From NCBI RefSeq assembly GCF_010015445.1, contig NC_053120.1, forward strand, positions 7,719,614 through 7,783,613: a DNA stretch of 64,000 nt. Reading direction: 5' to 3'. A program made the position numbers and the translations under genes. Positions 28,901-42,786 of the stretch are shown piece by piece. How positions within the stretch are numbered: position 1 is the stretch's first letter; each line of letters begins with the position of its first letter. Under the pieces are notes generated by a model. That model searched no databases. It saw nothing but the letters and a program-made list of their open reading frames with translations, and was not told where the DNA came from. This stretch comes from Perca fluviatilis (Eukaryota > Chordata > Actinopteri > Perciformes > Percidae).

Positions 28901-29502
28901 TCCCTGGGCCACTGCACTGAGACCCTACACTAACTAAATCAGTATTTGAAAGAAACTCACCTTATCTTCCAGCATGAACACAAACACACAAACTAGTATT
29001 CTGTGAGCAATCATAATTGTTTAAGTAAATCTTTGTAATTGCGGTCAAAACTAGAATAAGAGACGAGCATTTTCAAGTTTATTTTTATTTTTTTAAGAGC
29101 TGTAGAATAATTGTACTGGACCAAGTTCAAGTATTGATGCCGCTGAAAAACAAAATTAAATTATAGAACACAGTTTGTGAATTTTTAGTTTTTATTAGTT
29201 TGTGGTTTAAAGAATTAATTAGAAGAATGCTGCACATTTACACTGATAAACACATAACCATTTGCCATGAATCTATTATCTCAATACAAAGGCTCTTATG
29301 ATCTGCTTTATTATTTTCTATTTGAGTTTTTTTCCCACTCATATGGTTAAAGTCAGGTCTTTTCTGGCTTTCACTTGTGACCAAGCTCTAACATATTTCA
29401 TAACAGGAGGGAGACCTGATGATCCCCTAAAAACTTGAAAACTACAACTTAAAATTCTGTCACACTGCAACTTTCTTCACAACACACCGGAAGACAACAA
29501 AA

Positions 29503-29857
29503 TAGGGCTGGGCGATATGGAGAAAATCAGATATCACGATATTCTTGACCAAATACCTCGATATCGATATTACGGCGATATTCTAGGGTTGACAATTGGT
29601 GCTTTAACAAAATATCTTCACACTTAGATTTTAGATAAATAATCATCAGTAATGTAGACATTATGTCTGAGTGGGGAAAAGTCAGATAATAGAACAGCTA
29701 GAACAGTCTGATAAGTTCAGAAAAGTACATCACTTTACTGTAATGCAGCCTTTAAAACCAGTAAAAGACAACACTTATGTCATATCACGATATCCAAAAT
29801 CAAAGACGATATCTAGTCTCATATCACGATATAATATCGATATATTGCCCATCCCTA
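29503..29857. mobile_element. hAT-like MITE, 355 bp, perfect 8-bp target duplication
   Basis: The element begins TAGGGCTGGGCGATATGG and ends with an inverted TAGGGATGGGCAATAT. It is flanked by CAACAAAA on both sides (29495-29502 and 29858-29865). Subterminal ATATCACGATAT and ATATCGATAT motifs recur at both ends. No reading frame is present. It shares ends with the longer 56182-57411 element, so both were probably moved by the same transposase. Confidence 0.9.
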
Positions 29858-30444
29858 CAACAAAACACAACAGCATCCTAAATAGGAGATAACCACTCTC
29901 TTTCTCTCCCTCTCTGGGCGTTTCCCCTCACACTCTTTATCAGCTGACCAGGACCAGATGTCTTCAAAGGGAGCGCTCAGAAGAAAGGTGAGGAAGGACC
30001 TCCCACATCTGAGACCCCATGCCAGGACCAAACTGATCCCCTTTACGCCTCCACCCCCCCCCTCTTTTCTCACTCACCTTACCCCCCCAATTCCAGCTGC
30101 TGCCCCTGCTCCATTTGGCTGTAATCAGCACCCAGCATCGCCTCTGATTAGACAAGGTGGGGGTGGTGGGAGGTAAAACTTGACAAATTGGCACATTCTT
30201 CTCCACCCCATTCCCCTTCTTCCCCATCTCTCTTAATCCTCTCTTTCCCTCTAACACACACACCCACAGACCCCACTTAAATATGGCAGCACCCCCCCAA
30301 CCCACCCTGCACCAATCATTTGATGAATGCTGTCCTTGTGAGCAGAATAAGACACACACACACACCCCTGGCATTGCTTGCATGATCTTTAAATAGAAGT
30401 GAAGTTTGGGGACCACCGCCCCTGCAGGTGCTACCTCTCTCTGG

Positions 30445-30623
<179 letters not shown>

Positions 30624-32506
30624 AATACACACACAGACCACAGTCAGCCACAATAACTCATACCAACACACACTCTGGCTGCCCTGGTAGCTGTCACAGA
30701 GCCATGTTACCAAAACGGAGCCCAGATTCTGATCCAACATTATGCCTGATTTACACAGCCTCCCTTCTCTCTCTGCACTGCTGCCCCACCTCAAACCCCA
30801 GTCAGGCTATCCCGGCCCACCCAGGACCCCCTGGACAGGAACAGCTCAACAGCTGCGTGTGTGTGTGTGATTGTGTTGTAGAGAAAGGGGAACGAGCAGG
30901 ATCCAGGTTATGGCCAGGGAAGTTCCATGGTGCCTGTTCAGTTATAAATACCTTGTCGTCTGTCTTGCAGAGTCACTGAAAGTGTCTCTTCAGAGAGGTT
31001 TACGAGGCGTGTGCTGTCCTGATTGCAAGCCTCTAAGATTATTTAAAAAAAAACAAAAAAAAAACAGGAGTGATCTGAAAAAGAGCACCATGGCAGAGCA
31101 GGATACTGCCCAGAGGAAGGCTGGAAACAATTAGTGTGTTTACAGGCGCCCAAGTAGACAAGACACCCAATTTCTATAATCAGGTTGGGGGATTAAAGAT
31201 CACCAAATCAATTTCTCCTGGAGAAAGACGATTTCTTGCCACGTATACCAGGCCTCTACTAATTTTTTATTTTGACAAACTAAAATCTTAACTCACCGTC
31301 AACTTACTACCTTTTTCTGAAACTTTAAACCACATCAAACAGTCTTCCATAGGGATTATTTTATTACATCTTCCATACAGCTTTTTATACATGCAGATTT
31401 GACTGACAAAGACAGTGAAAGTATTGCTGTGACACCAGTACAACGCAATGAAAGGAATGATCATTACACATCATTGCATCCTGTTTTTTTTTTTATATAT
31501 ACACACTTTAATAGTTTAGGTAAAAGTGAAACTAATGCCAAGTCGTCTCTGTAAGTCTAAAAAAGTTGTTCTCCACGGCTCAACAGTCGACCATTGACAC
31601 ATTCGTGCTGTTAGAAAAACCACTTCGCCTCCTGTACAATTAAAAGATAAGTCTAATGATATTCTCTGTTTTCTTAAACACATTAATGGTTTTGGTCTGT
31701 CAATTTGCGGATAATGAGAAAAAAATATATACAACAGTGTCTGCTGTATCCTTTAAAATAAGTAAGCCATGGCTTCAAAATAAGTTCAGTGGTTGGGAAG
31801 AAATCTCATTACTGACCTGCAGCAATGTGTTGTGCAGTGTTCTTGTATCCAAACAACTAAATCCAAAGTCCAACTAAAATGAAGAGAGATTATTGAAGTC
31901 TAAATAATCAGGTTTTCATTCAATTTGAACTACAAGGAAAAACTTTGGCCTTCACTACAACGTAGCGTCTAATATTTTTTTACATGAGCCAACCTAGATT
32001 CAAAACTATGGTCATTGGGAGACATCAAATTTCTGAAAAGATGCAAGCAAATCCTGGATAAAGTAACCAATAACTGCAATGGATGTAAACCATTAAGCCC
32101 CTTTTCCATACACATGTGGTGGCTTGGTTTGATTCAGTGCGTCAGCCAAGGACGGCAGGGGTTTGCATCTCCATTACAACAGGGCTGCCCACTTGAAGGT
32201 GTGTGTGTTTACCTGTAATGTGCTTGACTAGAGTCCATGTTCAAAAGTAGCTGGCTGATCCATGGCTGTGACTAGTGGTCAAAGGAGCGGCTTTAAAACG
32301 GTGAATAAACATATTTCCTAATTAATTCCTTATTCATTTCCTATAAATTCTTCCAAGTCCCCCATTATTTTATTTAAGAGCTTGCATTATGAAGCAGCAA
32401 AATGAGGAAATGTTGGGTTTTCATCAGCAGTAACTTAACATGACTCATATACAGCTGAAAGCCAACATGACCCCAAACCACAGAGATTCAGCTAAAAGTT
32501 TCAAAA

Positions 32507-32674
32507 GGTGGCCGGGTTAGCTCAGTCAGTAGAGCAGCCGCACATATGTAGAGGTTTCTCGTCGCAGCGGCCGTGGTTTTGGCCCTTTGCTGCATGTCAT
32601 TCCCCTTCTCTCTCCACTTTCATGTCTTCATCTGTCCCGTGAAAATAAAGGCCTAAAAAATGCCCCAAAAATTG
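32507..32674 (+). mobile_element. tRNA-derived SINE-like copy
   Basis: The head GGGTTAGCTCAGTCAGTAGA resembles a tRNA A box (TAGCTCAGTNGG). A degraded B-box region follows at GCAGCGGCCGTGGTTTTGGC, then a non-tRNA body TGCTGCATGTCATTCCCC and a tail GAAAATAAAGGCCTAAAAAA. It shares this layout with the 38782 copy, which supports a SINE family rather than a tRNA gene. No fold expected of a working tRNA is kept. Confidence 0.75.
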
Positions 32675-33106
32675 ATTCTCGCAACACACGTTTGACCGGG
32701 AGAAGGAGGGCTGTCATGGCTATGGGTTGGCCACGGTCAGCCAGACGTCACCGCAACATACTTAGAGGCGGGTTAGCCGCACCTTGGCCCGACACCAGAG
32801 ATTGTCCATCTCGGGTGCAACTTGGTGCGTTTAAACTGGTAATGGAAACGCAAATCAGCGCAACACGGTTTGACACGGTGAGGCCAAAAGTGCCAATGGA
32901 AAAACACCATTAGATTAACATTTTAATCCAGCAGCATTGTTTTAATATGTAAACGTAGTAAGTGATGAAGATATAGTGAGAAACCTGCAGAGCCACCCTG
33001 CGCTGGCACACTGCTAAAACAAAGACAAGCAAAGAAAGACGAGGGCTGGGCGAACGAAACTGACAAACCACCCTCGTCCCACAATCAGATGGGTGTGTAT
33101 TTGTGT

Positions 33107-33112
<6 letters not shown>

Positions 33113-33153
<41 letters not shown>

Positions 33154-33160
33154 TCTCTCT
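33113..33160 (+). repeat. (GT)n(CT)n microsatellite
   Basis: About 40 bp of GT followed by a short CT run. Confidence 0.95.
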
Positions 33161-35099
33161 CATTAATATGGTGATGGCTCGTCTGACAGCATGATGAGGC
33201 CGAGCTATAAAATATGGTGTGATGTAGGAGTGGCCAACCTTTCCCATCCTTTTCCAACCCCGTCACACCAACAGCTTTCATCTGGAGCGGATTAGAGACA
33301 TTAGCACTTTCTTATCTCTACGCCTTCCTCCACATCTTTCACCATGTCCCCCCCTCTTCCCCCCCCTTTTCCTGTCTCTGGCCTCCCACAAAACACCCAC
33401 CCCCTTTATTTCTCCATCTCTGTACCCGTGCATTCTTAAAATACTCTAAAAGGTGCTAAGGAAAACAACTAAAATAAGCTTTGCTAAATGAAGGGGTGGA
33501 CCAACAAGGAGTAGACAACAAACTAGACTTTTATTAGGGTCTGTTGTTAAACTATTATATTTGTATTGAGAAAAGTTCTGGCGATCATTCAAGTACATAA
33601 ATCAGCACACAAGCTCATATTTTCATATTTTCATTTTGAGCGCCCGCCAAGTCCACTCTGCTCTGTTCGAACACAAAGTATGCAGCTTAGTTAAGGGAAA
33701 AGAAGTTGATCAATCACAACCCTGACACAGGGTCTGCACATAAACAGGCAGATAATGGGCATTGTAATCACTAGTGACCCTGCTACAACCGTTAAACCAA
33801 GTAGTGCGTGCGTGCGCGCGTGTGTGTTAGTGTTGTCGATGGAATGTGCAAGAGGCTTACAGATATTACAGGAGAGCTTGCACAGAGGCTAAAATTAACC
33901 TGGCACTTATAAACAAACACACATACACACAGCCGGTAATCCACATTAATACCAGTCATCAATCTTGAGATGATGGCACGTTAGGCTGTCCTTATTGGGA
34001 GAAGATATGACGGCGTGCTTAGTGGGAACGTGTTGCAGAGCCTGGGCCGTGATGGGAATTTAATACCTGCCATCTATCTCTATTAAAATGGCTCCAGATA
34101 GCCGATGGGTTGACACTGGTCTGACAAGGCTACGCTGTGGCTGATTCCGAACATCGCAATACATGGACAATGAGTATGAGCAATGCCTGTCAACTGAGCA
34201 GACAAACTGCACGTAACACCATAACCACCCTGCTTGACGACGACTCTCTCCTGCTGAATATTTGCTGATTATAAGCCAAGAGAAAACACGGAATTCTTCT
34301 GGTCCAATCAGGAACCATTATGTTGTGTTTTTTTAGTTCCCTCCTTGGGTTAATAAGTGACAGGTGACAAAGGGAACAAAAGGACATGTCATTCTTCTAA
34401 AAAAAACAAACAACAAAAAACACTGATGACGTGCGATGTGAAAAAGGGCACACGCATTTATGAACCAAAAGAAAAGGATTAGTCAACACTGATGCTAATT
34501 TTTCCGTTTTACAGTACATTTGCTGTATGGTTCAGTCTCAGCACTCCGTAATCTAATAAACCTGTTTTGAGCCAACAAGCACCAACATCTAACTTCTAAA
34601 GAGGTGGACATTTTTCTCAAGATTTCGTGTAGACAAAAATAATGACAATAATGGGCTTTTATTCATTAGATGGACAAAGAAAATACTTCAAATGGATGCT
34701 AACGTTGCCCTTATGTCTGCTGAATGTGCAAATAGGTAGCTGCTTGCTAACAGGTAAGCCATATCCACTTTATAATGTCGCTGTGTCTCTATCATAGATG
34801 GTATATAAACTGGACCAACAGATCCCGTGTCTCTGGACGGAGACCAGTGAAGGATATTAGAAGCACTTTTCCGGTGAGCGCTGAGCGTTACTGAGCAGCC
34901 TCCAACTGAGCTTGAAGACGTAGATGTGACGCGAGCAACCTGTCTGAAAGTTGTAAGTCTTCTGGTAGCTGTGCCAAGAGAAATCTCAATCATTCCCAAA
35001 CTTATAGAGACGGAGAGCGTAGGTATATGTAAGGAGAGAACATGGACACTGGCTAATTATTGCTAACTAAAATGCTAGTTAACATTAGTAATTAAACTT

Positions 35100-35540
35100 A
35101 AACAGCTAATGTGAGTCGAAACTGCCTGCAAGCTTCTCCTGTACTATACGGTAATTTCTCTACTATGCGACAGTAAGTCGCTTGGTCATGACACAATCAT
35201 TAGGCTATTTTTATAAAAACGTCTGCTACGGGGCCAGAACGTGAGGTACAAGGTAATGGAGCTTTTTATACATTGTCGTGTTTCTTTAGAAATAAACAAT
35301 GGACAAATAAAGTCTTTAAACGCTTCAGATGTAAAGTTATTTGCTGTCAAAGTGACGTCAAAATGAATGGCAGTCAATGGGATGCTAGCGGGAGGTGATC
35401 GTTTGGTAGCATCAAAATGGCGCCATAGGAGGTTTGAGTTCTGAAGCGAGGCTTACCCCCTTGGTCTCCATGAACTTATTTAAAAAAGTTACTCTGCCTA
35501 CTAGTGGCCAAAATCAATGAGTGCAGGTTTAAATATAGTG
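35100..35540 (+). repeat. Probable dispersed teleost repeat
   Basis: AGTGACGTCAAAATGAATGG, ATCAAAATGGCGCCATAGGA and CCTTGGTCTCCATGAAC occur in the order that I recall from a dispersed fish repeat. No second copy is present here to confirm it. Confidence 0.35.
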
Positions 35541-36234
35541 CCAAGATGTTATGAAGGGAAACTTTGCACATGGCTAATTAACGGTGTAAGCCACAATTTT
35601 TTTATTATTAACATATAGCTTGTTAGATACATACAGGCCTTGATGTAGCTTGTGATATATATTTTCTAATATATTCCAATTTGTAATTTTTTTCTTTTTT
35701 ATATTATTTTCTTTCTTTCATTGTGATTATATCCTCAGGGGGTGCTTACTGTGAGGCAAACGTAAAGTTTGATTTAGGAAATCTCTTATCATCAATCAAA
35801 ATGTATTATGCAGTCTATGATTTTTTTTTTATTTAGAATATGATGGTTTTCTGTTTTTCTGTTCTGCTTTTTCTTTCACTATTTTGGGCGCTGCAGCTAA
35901 ATGTATGTTTGCATGTTTATCATTACATGGTAGAAAAAATATAATTAAAAAAAAAGTCAAAAATAATAATTTATTATTACAACAATATTAACTTAATTAA
36001 CTTAAGTGTTACCACACTGCATTTTGTCTTTTTTGCCAACACTCATCTGGGCTGAACATAATCTTTTCCAAAGCCACTGCCCTAACTATGACTCATCTCT
36101 CATCACTTTAACAACGATCATCTCCTTCTGCGAGTAATCAGATCATCACTATACCGCCATTACAGTCTATGACCTTGAATATCAGCAACATGTCATCTGC
36201 AGAAACTATGATTCACACTTTCACAGACCCACGT

Positions 36235-36235
<1 letters not shown>

Positions 36236-36280
<45 letters not shown>

Positions 36281-36299
36281 ACACACACACACACACACA
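36236..36299 (+). repeat. (CA)n microsatellite, interrupted
   Basis: Two CA runs separated by CTCA at about 36274. Confidence 0.96.
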
Positions 36300-38781
36300 G
36301 GATAGCAGGAGACAATCGCTTAGGTTCAAGTCCAGCCTGCCTCCACCCGCCTCTCTCAACAGGGCGGGAACTTCGGAGCAAGGGTCGGCATGCCGGGTCG
36401 GACCGTTGCAGGTCTTTGAAGGAGGCCTGTGGCGGGGAAGGGTTTTCGGGAACAGGAAGTGCTCTGCTAGAAGTTTTGGATATCAATGGAAAGGCTTTCT
36501 CTCTGCCATGCAGGGCAGCAGAGCGACTTTCCTTTATCTTCCACTACTTATCCCACCACAACAGAAAGACAATGTCAAGGAAACATGTAACAACAATATT
36601 TCCAGGAAGGGACAGCCTAAACAACTGCAATCCAATCCCTGAAGAAGAGGATGCTTGTTTGAAAGTTAAAACTGCAGTATTTTAAGTATTTAAGTAGATA
36701 GAGTACATGCATAAATGCAGTCAGTGGTTGACAGACAGATGAGGTTTAGCTCACAGGAGAACGTGTAGGAAGAAGGTCCGCTGACCCGAACTATCCCACG
36801 ATCCTCCAGCAACCTGGCTTAACCACAAGCACAACCTCTGGCTATCCAGCTGTTTGCTCCAGAAAATTTCACTATATTCACACACACTTACAGAGACACA
36901 CTAACACACACCAGCAGGGAGTAGTTTGAAACTTGCTCTCAAGTTACAGATAAGGTTGAAATGTGCTCTCTCAGTAAGCGTCTGACAATGCCTCATTCAC
37001 CATGTCAAAATTGAACATACATAGAGCAGCTATCCTTGGGATTTGTAAAGTTGAAAGTGTTGAGATAATAGACAGAAGGTTACGGGAAATAAAATAGTTC
37101 CTTTTAAATGTATGTATTTATGCCACCTAAAGGACAGTGGCATAAACTGAAATATAAAGATTGTTGAAAAAAACATTTTGGACCGCACTTGAAGCTCCGT
37201 TTACTTTCAGTTACAAAAATAGGGCTAACATGCACCCTAGATGTTTGTCTGGCATACAAGTTTTAGCTTTTATCCTTTATATTAACCAGACATTTGGTTT
37301 AATCTGGCTAAAACATATAAATCACGTTAATGTCAATTAATGTCCCCTCACAATTTGTCCTAAAATGGCTGGTCCAAACTATTCAAGAACAATGAACACT
37401 TAAAAAGGAGTTCCTTTTCTCTTTGGATGCACATAATCTATATGCACAGGAGATCTAACTGCTATAGTCAACCAACCTGATTTGGTACACATCGGCAACA
37501 TGCCACGCTCATATCTGGTGTCCCGTCCCCCCCTCCCTGTGTTTATCTCTTCACAGAGTTCTCTGTCCTCACCTCTACTCCACTGCTCCACCACAGCAGC
37601 CGGAGCAACAGAGCTCTCCCTCCTCTCAGACCTCCGCCTTCCCGGCGAGGCTGACCACAACCCGTCCAGCCCAGGGTCGCCTTACCCATTTACCGCGTGG
37701 GAGCGGATACCGACAGGGGCTCACAGAGACCCATTCAAAGCCTTGCATATGAAATCTCTTCCTCTGCAGTGATACCTTACACTTCATCTGCATATTCACA
37801 TATTCAGAACCCGGTGTTCACTTCCTGTCTGTGCGAGATAGAGGAAAAACTGGGCACAGACAGAGTTGGTGTGTTTTTATTAGTTTTCAAAAGGGTTTTT
37901 GTTACTGCAGATCGTCTTCGCACAGAGAGAGACGTAATGAGACTGAAATATTTTAGTAGGAATCAATAGGACACGCAGGGAGATGGCTATTTCAACGCCA
38001 AATACGTCACGTCTATTCCTATCACAGATTTGTTTGTGGAAAGCAATAAGGAAAAGAAATCCATTCCAACTGTTGATGCCATTTGAGGAATTCTGCTCAG
38101 ACCTGCCCATCACGTAGCTGTCAAGTATCATCTCTCAATCCACCAAGTGTCAACAGACGCAAATATGGACAAATGAGAGCTGCTATTGTGTGACAATCTC
38201 CTAGTGCGGTTAGACTTGTAAGCAAACAACAGCATACCACATTGACACTCCTGGTGCTCTGCCAAGTCCGCCCTGGCAGCTGCGCCGCTCGGCTTATTAC
38301 TGGCTCATTGAAGTTGATGGTTTTTATAGCGTTGTGTGTGGAAAGCGTCTGCAATAGTTGGAATACAGATCGATGCAGCATTCCGGTCGTGTAGGAACAG
38401 TCAACACGTACCGTCGCTGATGCCATCGGCTCTTTCACTCATGTTCTTTCCCAGGGGGTCACCGTGTGAGGTATGACAACGCTCTGGATTCGTAAAATGT
38501 CTTTGCACATAAAACAATTACACCTCATGAGAGAGGCTCCACACAGGGGACTTGAAATGTACAAGGTTGCTTGTGTGTGGCACGATGCATTACATATATA
38601 GAACAGTGGGTCTAATGAGAAATACTGACATAAAGGACTGGTTTACTAGACCGATATTAAGTCTACAAACCAAATTAACCCACACTGTCTTAGTCCAACG
38701 TGGTTTGAAATGGTCCTGGCTAAGCCTGGTCTTGAACAAACTGATCTGACTTCCTGAAGAAAGACTAGATTTACCCCAGGG

Positions 38782-38910
38782 CGTGGCCAGGTTGGGTCAG
38801 TGGGTAGAGCAGGTGCACATATACTGAGAGGTTCAGACCTGTGACCTGCATGTCTTCCCCCTCTCTCTCCCCTTTCTCACCTAGCTGTCCTGTCAAATAA
38901 ATGCGGAAAA
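38782..38910 (+). mobile_element. tRNA-derived SINE-like copy, diverged
   Basis: The copy starts GTGGCCAGGTTGGGTCAGTG and contains GGTAGAGCAGGTGCACATAT, resembling a tRNA A-box region. It continues into CTGCATGTCTTCCCCCTCTC and ends TGTCAAATAAATG. The 32507 copy has the same order of segments. The B-box region is shortened. Confidence 0.7.
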
Positions 38911-38939
38911 GCCTTTTTATGACCTGCGCCCATGGGCGT

Positions 38940-39510
38940 GCTGGTCTTACAGGGAGGGGTGTTCAGGTAGCCTGACAAGCCAGACCCACATCCAGATGTT
39001 GGGTCTGGGAACTCACCATTGACAGGGCTCAATCCGAGGGGCGGGATAAACAGTTGTCTTTCAAATTCCCTCTGCACGCAATAGGATAGCGCTACAACCA
39101 GGCACAGCAACGCTAGTTGATAGATTAAACTTTTGCCATATCCGGTCGAACACATCTTTCTTTTTTAAGAAAGACTTCAGTGCCGTTCTTTGTTCTTTTC
39201 TCAAAGAGAAGCTTAACTCCAAGTCTTCCAGAATTGCGGCCAAAGCCGATTCGACTGCTGTTCGCCACCAGCAGCAGCCGCCATCTTCTTTGTTTTTAAG
39301 TAGCAGGGAATTCACGCGGAACCGTCGCAACTCTGCCGTCATTATGTTAAGCCCGCCCACCGACTATATACACGATGTGATTGGCCTGACTAGAGTTTGG
39401 TTTTTCCAGCTCGCAAGCCAACGGAGAGTTGCTAGACGACCCTGGCTGCAAATTACATTTGCTGCCGCTAGGGTGCATCTAGCAACAGCTAGACCCTGCT
39501 TAGCAATTCA
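38940..39510 (-). pseudogene. Degenerate repeat with RecQ-helicase-like fragment
   Basis: On the minus strand, LSFSLRKEQRTALKSFLKKK runs into DVF, then a frame change leads to STGYGKSLIYQLA (Walker A codons at 39129-39146). Together they resemble RecQ-type helicases: the Q-like motif followed by motif I (TGxGKSxxYQLP). A deletion at the junction breaks the frame, and downstream helicase motifs are missing. The surrounding 570 bp looks like a dispersed fish repeat, including a GAGAGTTGCTAGACGACC segment. It is most likely a truncated piece of a mobile element that carries a helicase, not a host gene. Confidence 0.55.
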
Positions 39511-39645
39511 AAGTTTAAATTAATCAATAAAAAAAAATCTAATGTACATAAAAAAAAAAAAATGCAGATATGTAAAATGTTTCCAACTTCAATATACACG
39601 GATTTAGAAATACTTTAGCTGCATCAATAACAATAAATCTACTAC

Positions 39646-39766
39646 TTGATTTTGTTTAAATTGCACAAATCTAAGTATTATAACTTAAATCCTTCTCATA
39701 ATCCTTTGATTTTGTTTAAATTGCACAAATCTAAGTATTATAACTTAAATTCCTTCTCATAATATT
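39646..39766 (+). repeat. 60-bp tandem duplication
   Basis: Two adjacent copies start TTGATTTTGTTTAAATTGCA at 39646 and 39706. They differ by a single extra T in the later part of the second copy, so the duplication looks recent. Confidence 0.95.
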
Positions 39767-40389
39767 ATTATATACACTTTCTTTGTGTGACTGCATATAA
39801 AGTAAAATCCTTCCCAGAAACCCCGGCCTCCATTAACAACTTTCTAAAGAACAAAAATCCCACCACTTCCTTCCAGACCTATTGTTGTGTTTTTTAGTAC
39901 TGTGTGTCACTAAGCTGATGTTTCTGCATGTTGCCGGCAGTTAAAAAAAAAAAAACTCACCAGGATCTCTTTAAAAATCATAAAATCCTCTTCATCAAAG
40001 CAATTTCTTAACGTGTCTAAGCACAGCATAATGATGGAATCAGTGTCACGCCGATTTAGTTGAGAATAAAAAGGTTTAAACACAGAGCACTCTTTAAATT
40101 ATAACAGCTACAGTAACAACCAGAGCTTGATCCATAAATCTGCAGAAATAAGGAACAGTAGCATTGAGACTTCACATGCGGTTATGATGGGCCATATTGT
40201 CTTACTTAACCCACAAGTCAAAGTCAATAAATGAGAAAAGAACCAACCCCAACCAGAAAAGCGGCCTGCAACAATACAGTTACCCATGGCTAACTCTATG
40301 CGTCTGTGTGCCTGCGTCCCTCCCCCGGGGCAGTGAGGCGCTGACTGACACTCTGGTAATGCAGTTGTGTCTCTTAAACCTGAGCAGGG

Positions 40390-40390
<1 letters not shown>

Positions 40391-40461
<71 letters not shown>
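40391..40461 (+). repeat. (CA)n microsatellite, about 71 bp
   Basis: A pure CA array. Confidence 0.98.
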
Positions 40462-40463
<2 letters not shown>

Positions 40464-42245
40464 GAGAGCGGAGAGAGAAAAATGTCTGGCTCTGAGACGT
40501 TCTCTCGCTCGCTCTCTGAGGCCCCGGCTGCCAAAACGATGCAAGTTAAGACACAATCCAGCAAAATACGCTGCACGACTTTTCTGCAACAGCAAGCATC
40601 ACCAACTGTGGAGGCTCACACTGTACTTTACAAATATTTGTATGTTCATTAGGCTTTAAGGTTAAGCCTTAAGTTTTTTTTTTATTATTATTGAATTGTA
40701 GTTACTTGATAGTTGTACTCCATTATTACTTTAGTTGGAAAGAAAAATAAATTAGATATTGATAGCTTAGTTTGTTGTCTGTTTTCAAAAACAAGAAAGA
40801 GAATATAATTCAGAATCATGCTCAAAATGCAATATTCATTTTGTTCTGCTTTTTTGCAGCATACAAGGGTGGAAAACACAACAGGAACATCTGTATAATT
40901 TAATGCAAGCGCCCTGAAATACACGATTACTTTGTGAATCTTTTAATGTTTAATCAGAGAGGTATTGACTCAAGTACATTTTTTATAGACTTTTTTGGAC
41001 TAAATTATTAAACAATACATCAATTGAGAATAACAATATTTATATAGGTGATGATAATATGGTTATTACACATTTCCAATGACAGAAATGAATGAAAACC
41101 ATATTTTTCTTAAGCAGTAACAGAAAAAAAGTGACCGCTCTAGAAACTGTTGAACATTATAATATAGTATATAATATAATGTAAATATATAATAAAATAT
41201 TAAAGTATTTTTTTTTTAGGTTGCCATTTTAAAACTGGCAGATGAAAATTAGCCTGCTGCGTTAACGTTGCTGTTGATTAATGAACACGGTCCCTGTCAA
41301 ATAAATAAATGAAAATAAAACTAATGTGTTTTTTTTAAAGTGTTGTTTTATGTTTTTAATAGGTTTAACTACATATTCTCATACTTGTATTCATTTATCA
41401 GTATTTATAATTATAACAAAGTATTGTGAGATCATTTTGGCCAAGATATTCACTCTGATCATATATCACACATTAAAGGGCTGGGCATTGAACCTCACTA
41501 AACCCTGCTAAAAAGAAAAATGTCTAACAGATAGAAACAAGTATCTGATCTACTTATTAACCTTGGTTACTTATTTTTAACAACATAGTTGCTGACTTTT
41601 ATTAAAATTCTACAAAACTTTATTACTATTTTTTTATTTTATTTTTACTATTATTCTATATAGGCACAGTTCTTGTACAGCTGCTTTATCAAAGTATTGT
41701 GTATTGTATTAGCACCAGTGTAGAAGAATTTCAAACAAACCGAGCCCTAAACACCACCAAACATTCCTATCACACACATTTGGTTTGCACATAAAAGAAG
41801 AGTTACATGCTTGAAAACTACTTCCAACATATTCCCACCACAGTGTCTCCACACGCTGAACTGGCCGTGCATCGAGCACACAGACACACAGACAGTGTCA
41901 CACCTGCGGATGATGACGGCGGAGGTCTTGGCAAATACAAAGTGTGTTTTTATTCGAGTTCCACAGTTTACAGCCTCGCTGCCCGAGGCACGACAGTTTA
42001 ATTTGACTATAATAAGATCAGCACGACAGATTGGTTTCCCTGCATTGGGCGAGACGCTTGACTTTTATTACAACAGGCATCACTTGGAGACTAATATTGT
42101 AAACGTTTAGCTGTGGTGGTGGCCTGCGCTGGCCACACATGTATATAAACTCCCAGCTTAGATTACTGAGCCAGAGCAGATATTGCTATACCAGTGGCAC
42201 GGAGATGTAGGAAAGAGTTAGCATGGGAAGATCAAAATCCCAGGT

Positions 42246-42328
42246 GTATGTGTGTATGTCTGTGTGTGTGTGTGTGTCTGTGTGTGTGTCTGTGTGTGTG
42301 TGTCTGTGTCTGTGTCTGTGTGTGCGTG
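42246..42328 (+). repeat. Imperfect GT/CTGT microsatellite
   Basis: GT units with regular TCTG interruptions, suggesting an older, decaying array. Confidence 0.95.
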
Positions 42329-42681
42329 TAATCGTCGTTCCTGTCAAAATGACTGGCCGGTCAAGGGAAAGTGTGAATACTGCCCTGGCCAGTGTTTGTG
42401 TATCTATGGCTTTTCCCCCGCTGTCATTATGTGCATAATTTGGGGAAGGAATGCTTGAGGGAACAGTTAGGAATGTCAGGGGACCCTCAAGCTTTGCCGC
42501 TAAGCTCCGGCTACATCCTGACACCCCGAATATGACGAGGCCACCTACAGCAGAGAGAGAGAGAAATCCAAACACGGTGGAGAGGCAAATTTGTACGCAG
42601 ACACAAATGACGTTCACACAAAAAAAAAAAAAAAAAAACACCCACTCTTCCGTGTGTCATCTCTTGCTAAACTCTGTAATC

Positions 42682-42786
<105 letters not shown>

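Noticed and set aside
32507..32580. Functional tRNA gene
   Set aside because: The A-box-like head is good, but the B box and arm pairing are lost and the SINE body follows; a related copy lies at 38782.
42186..42641. 151-codon minus-strand open frame
   Set aside because: It is made of an A-run, a decaying GT array and unique DNA with no domain.
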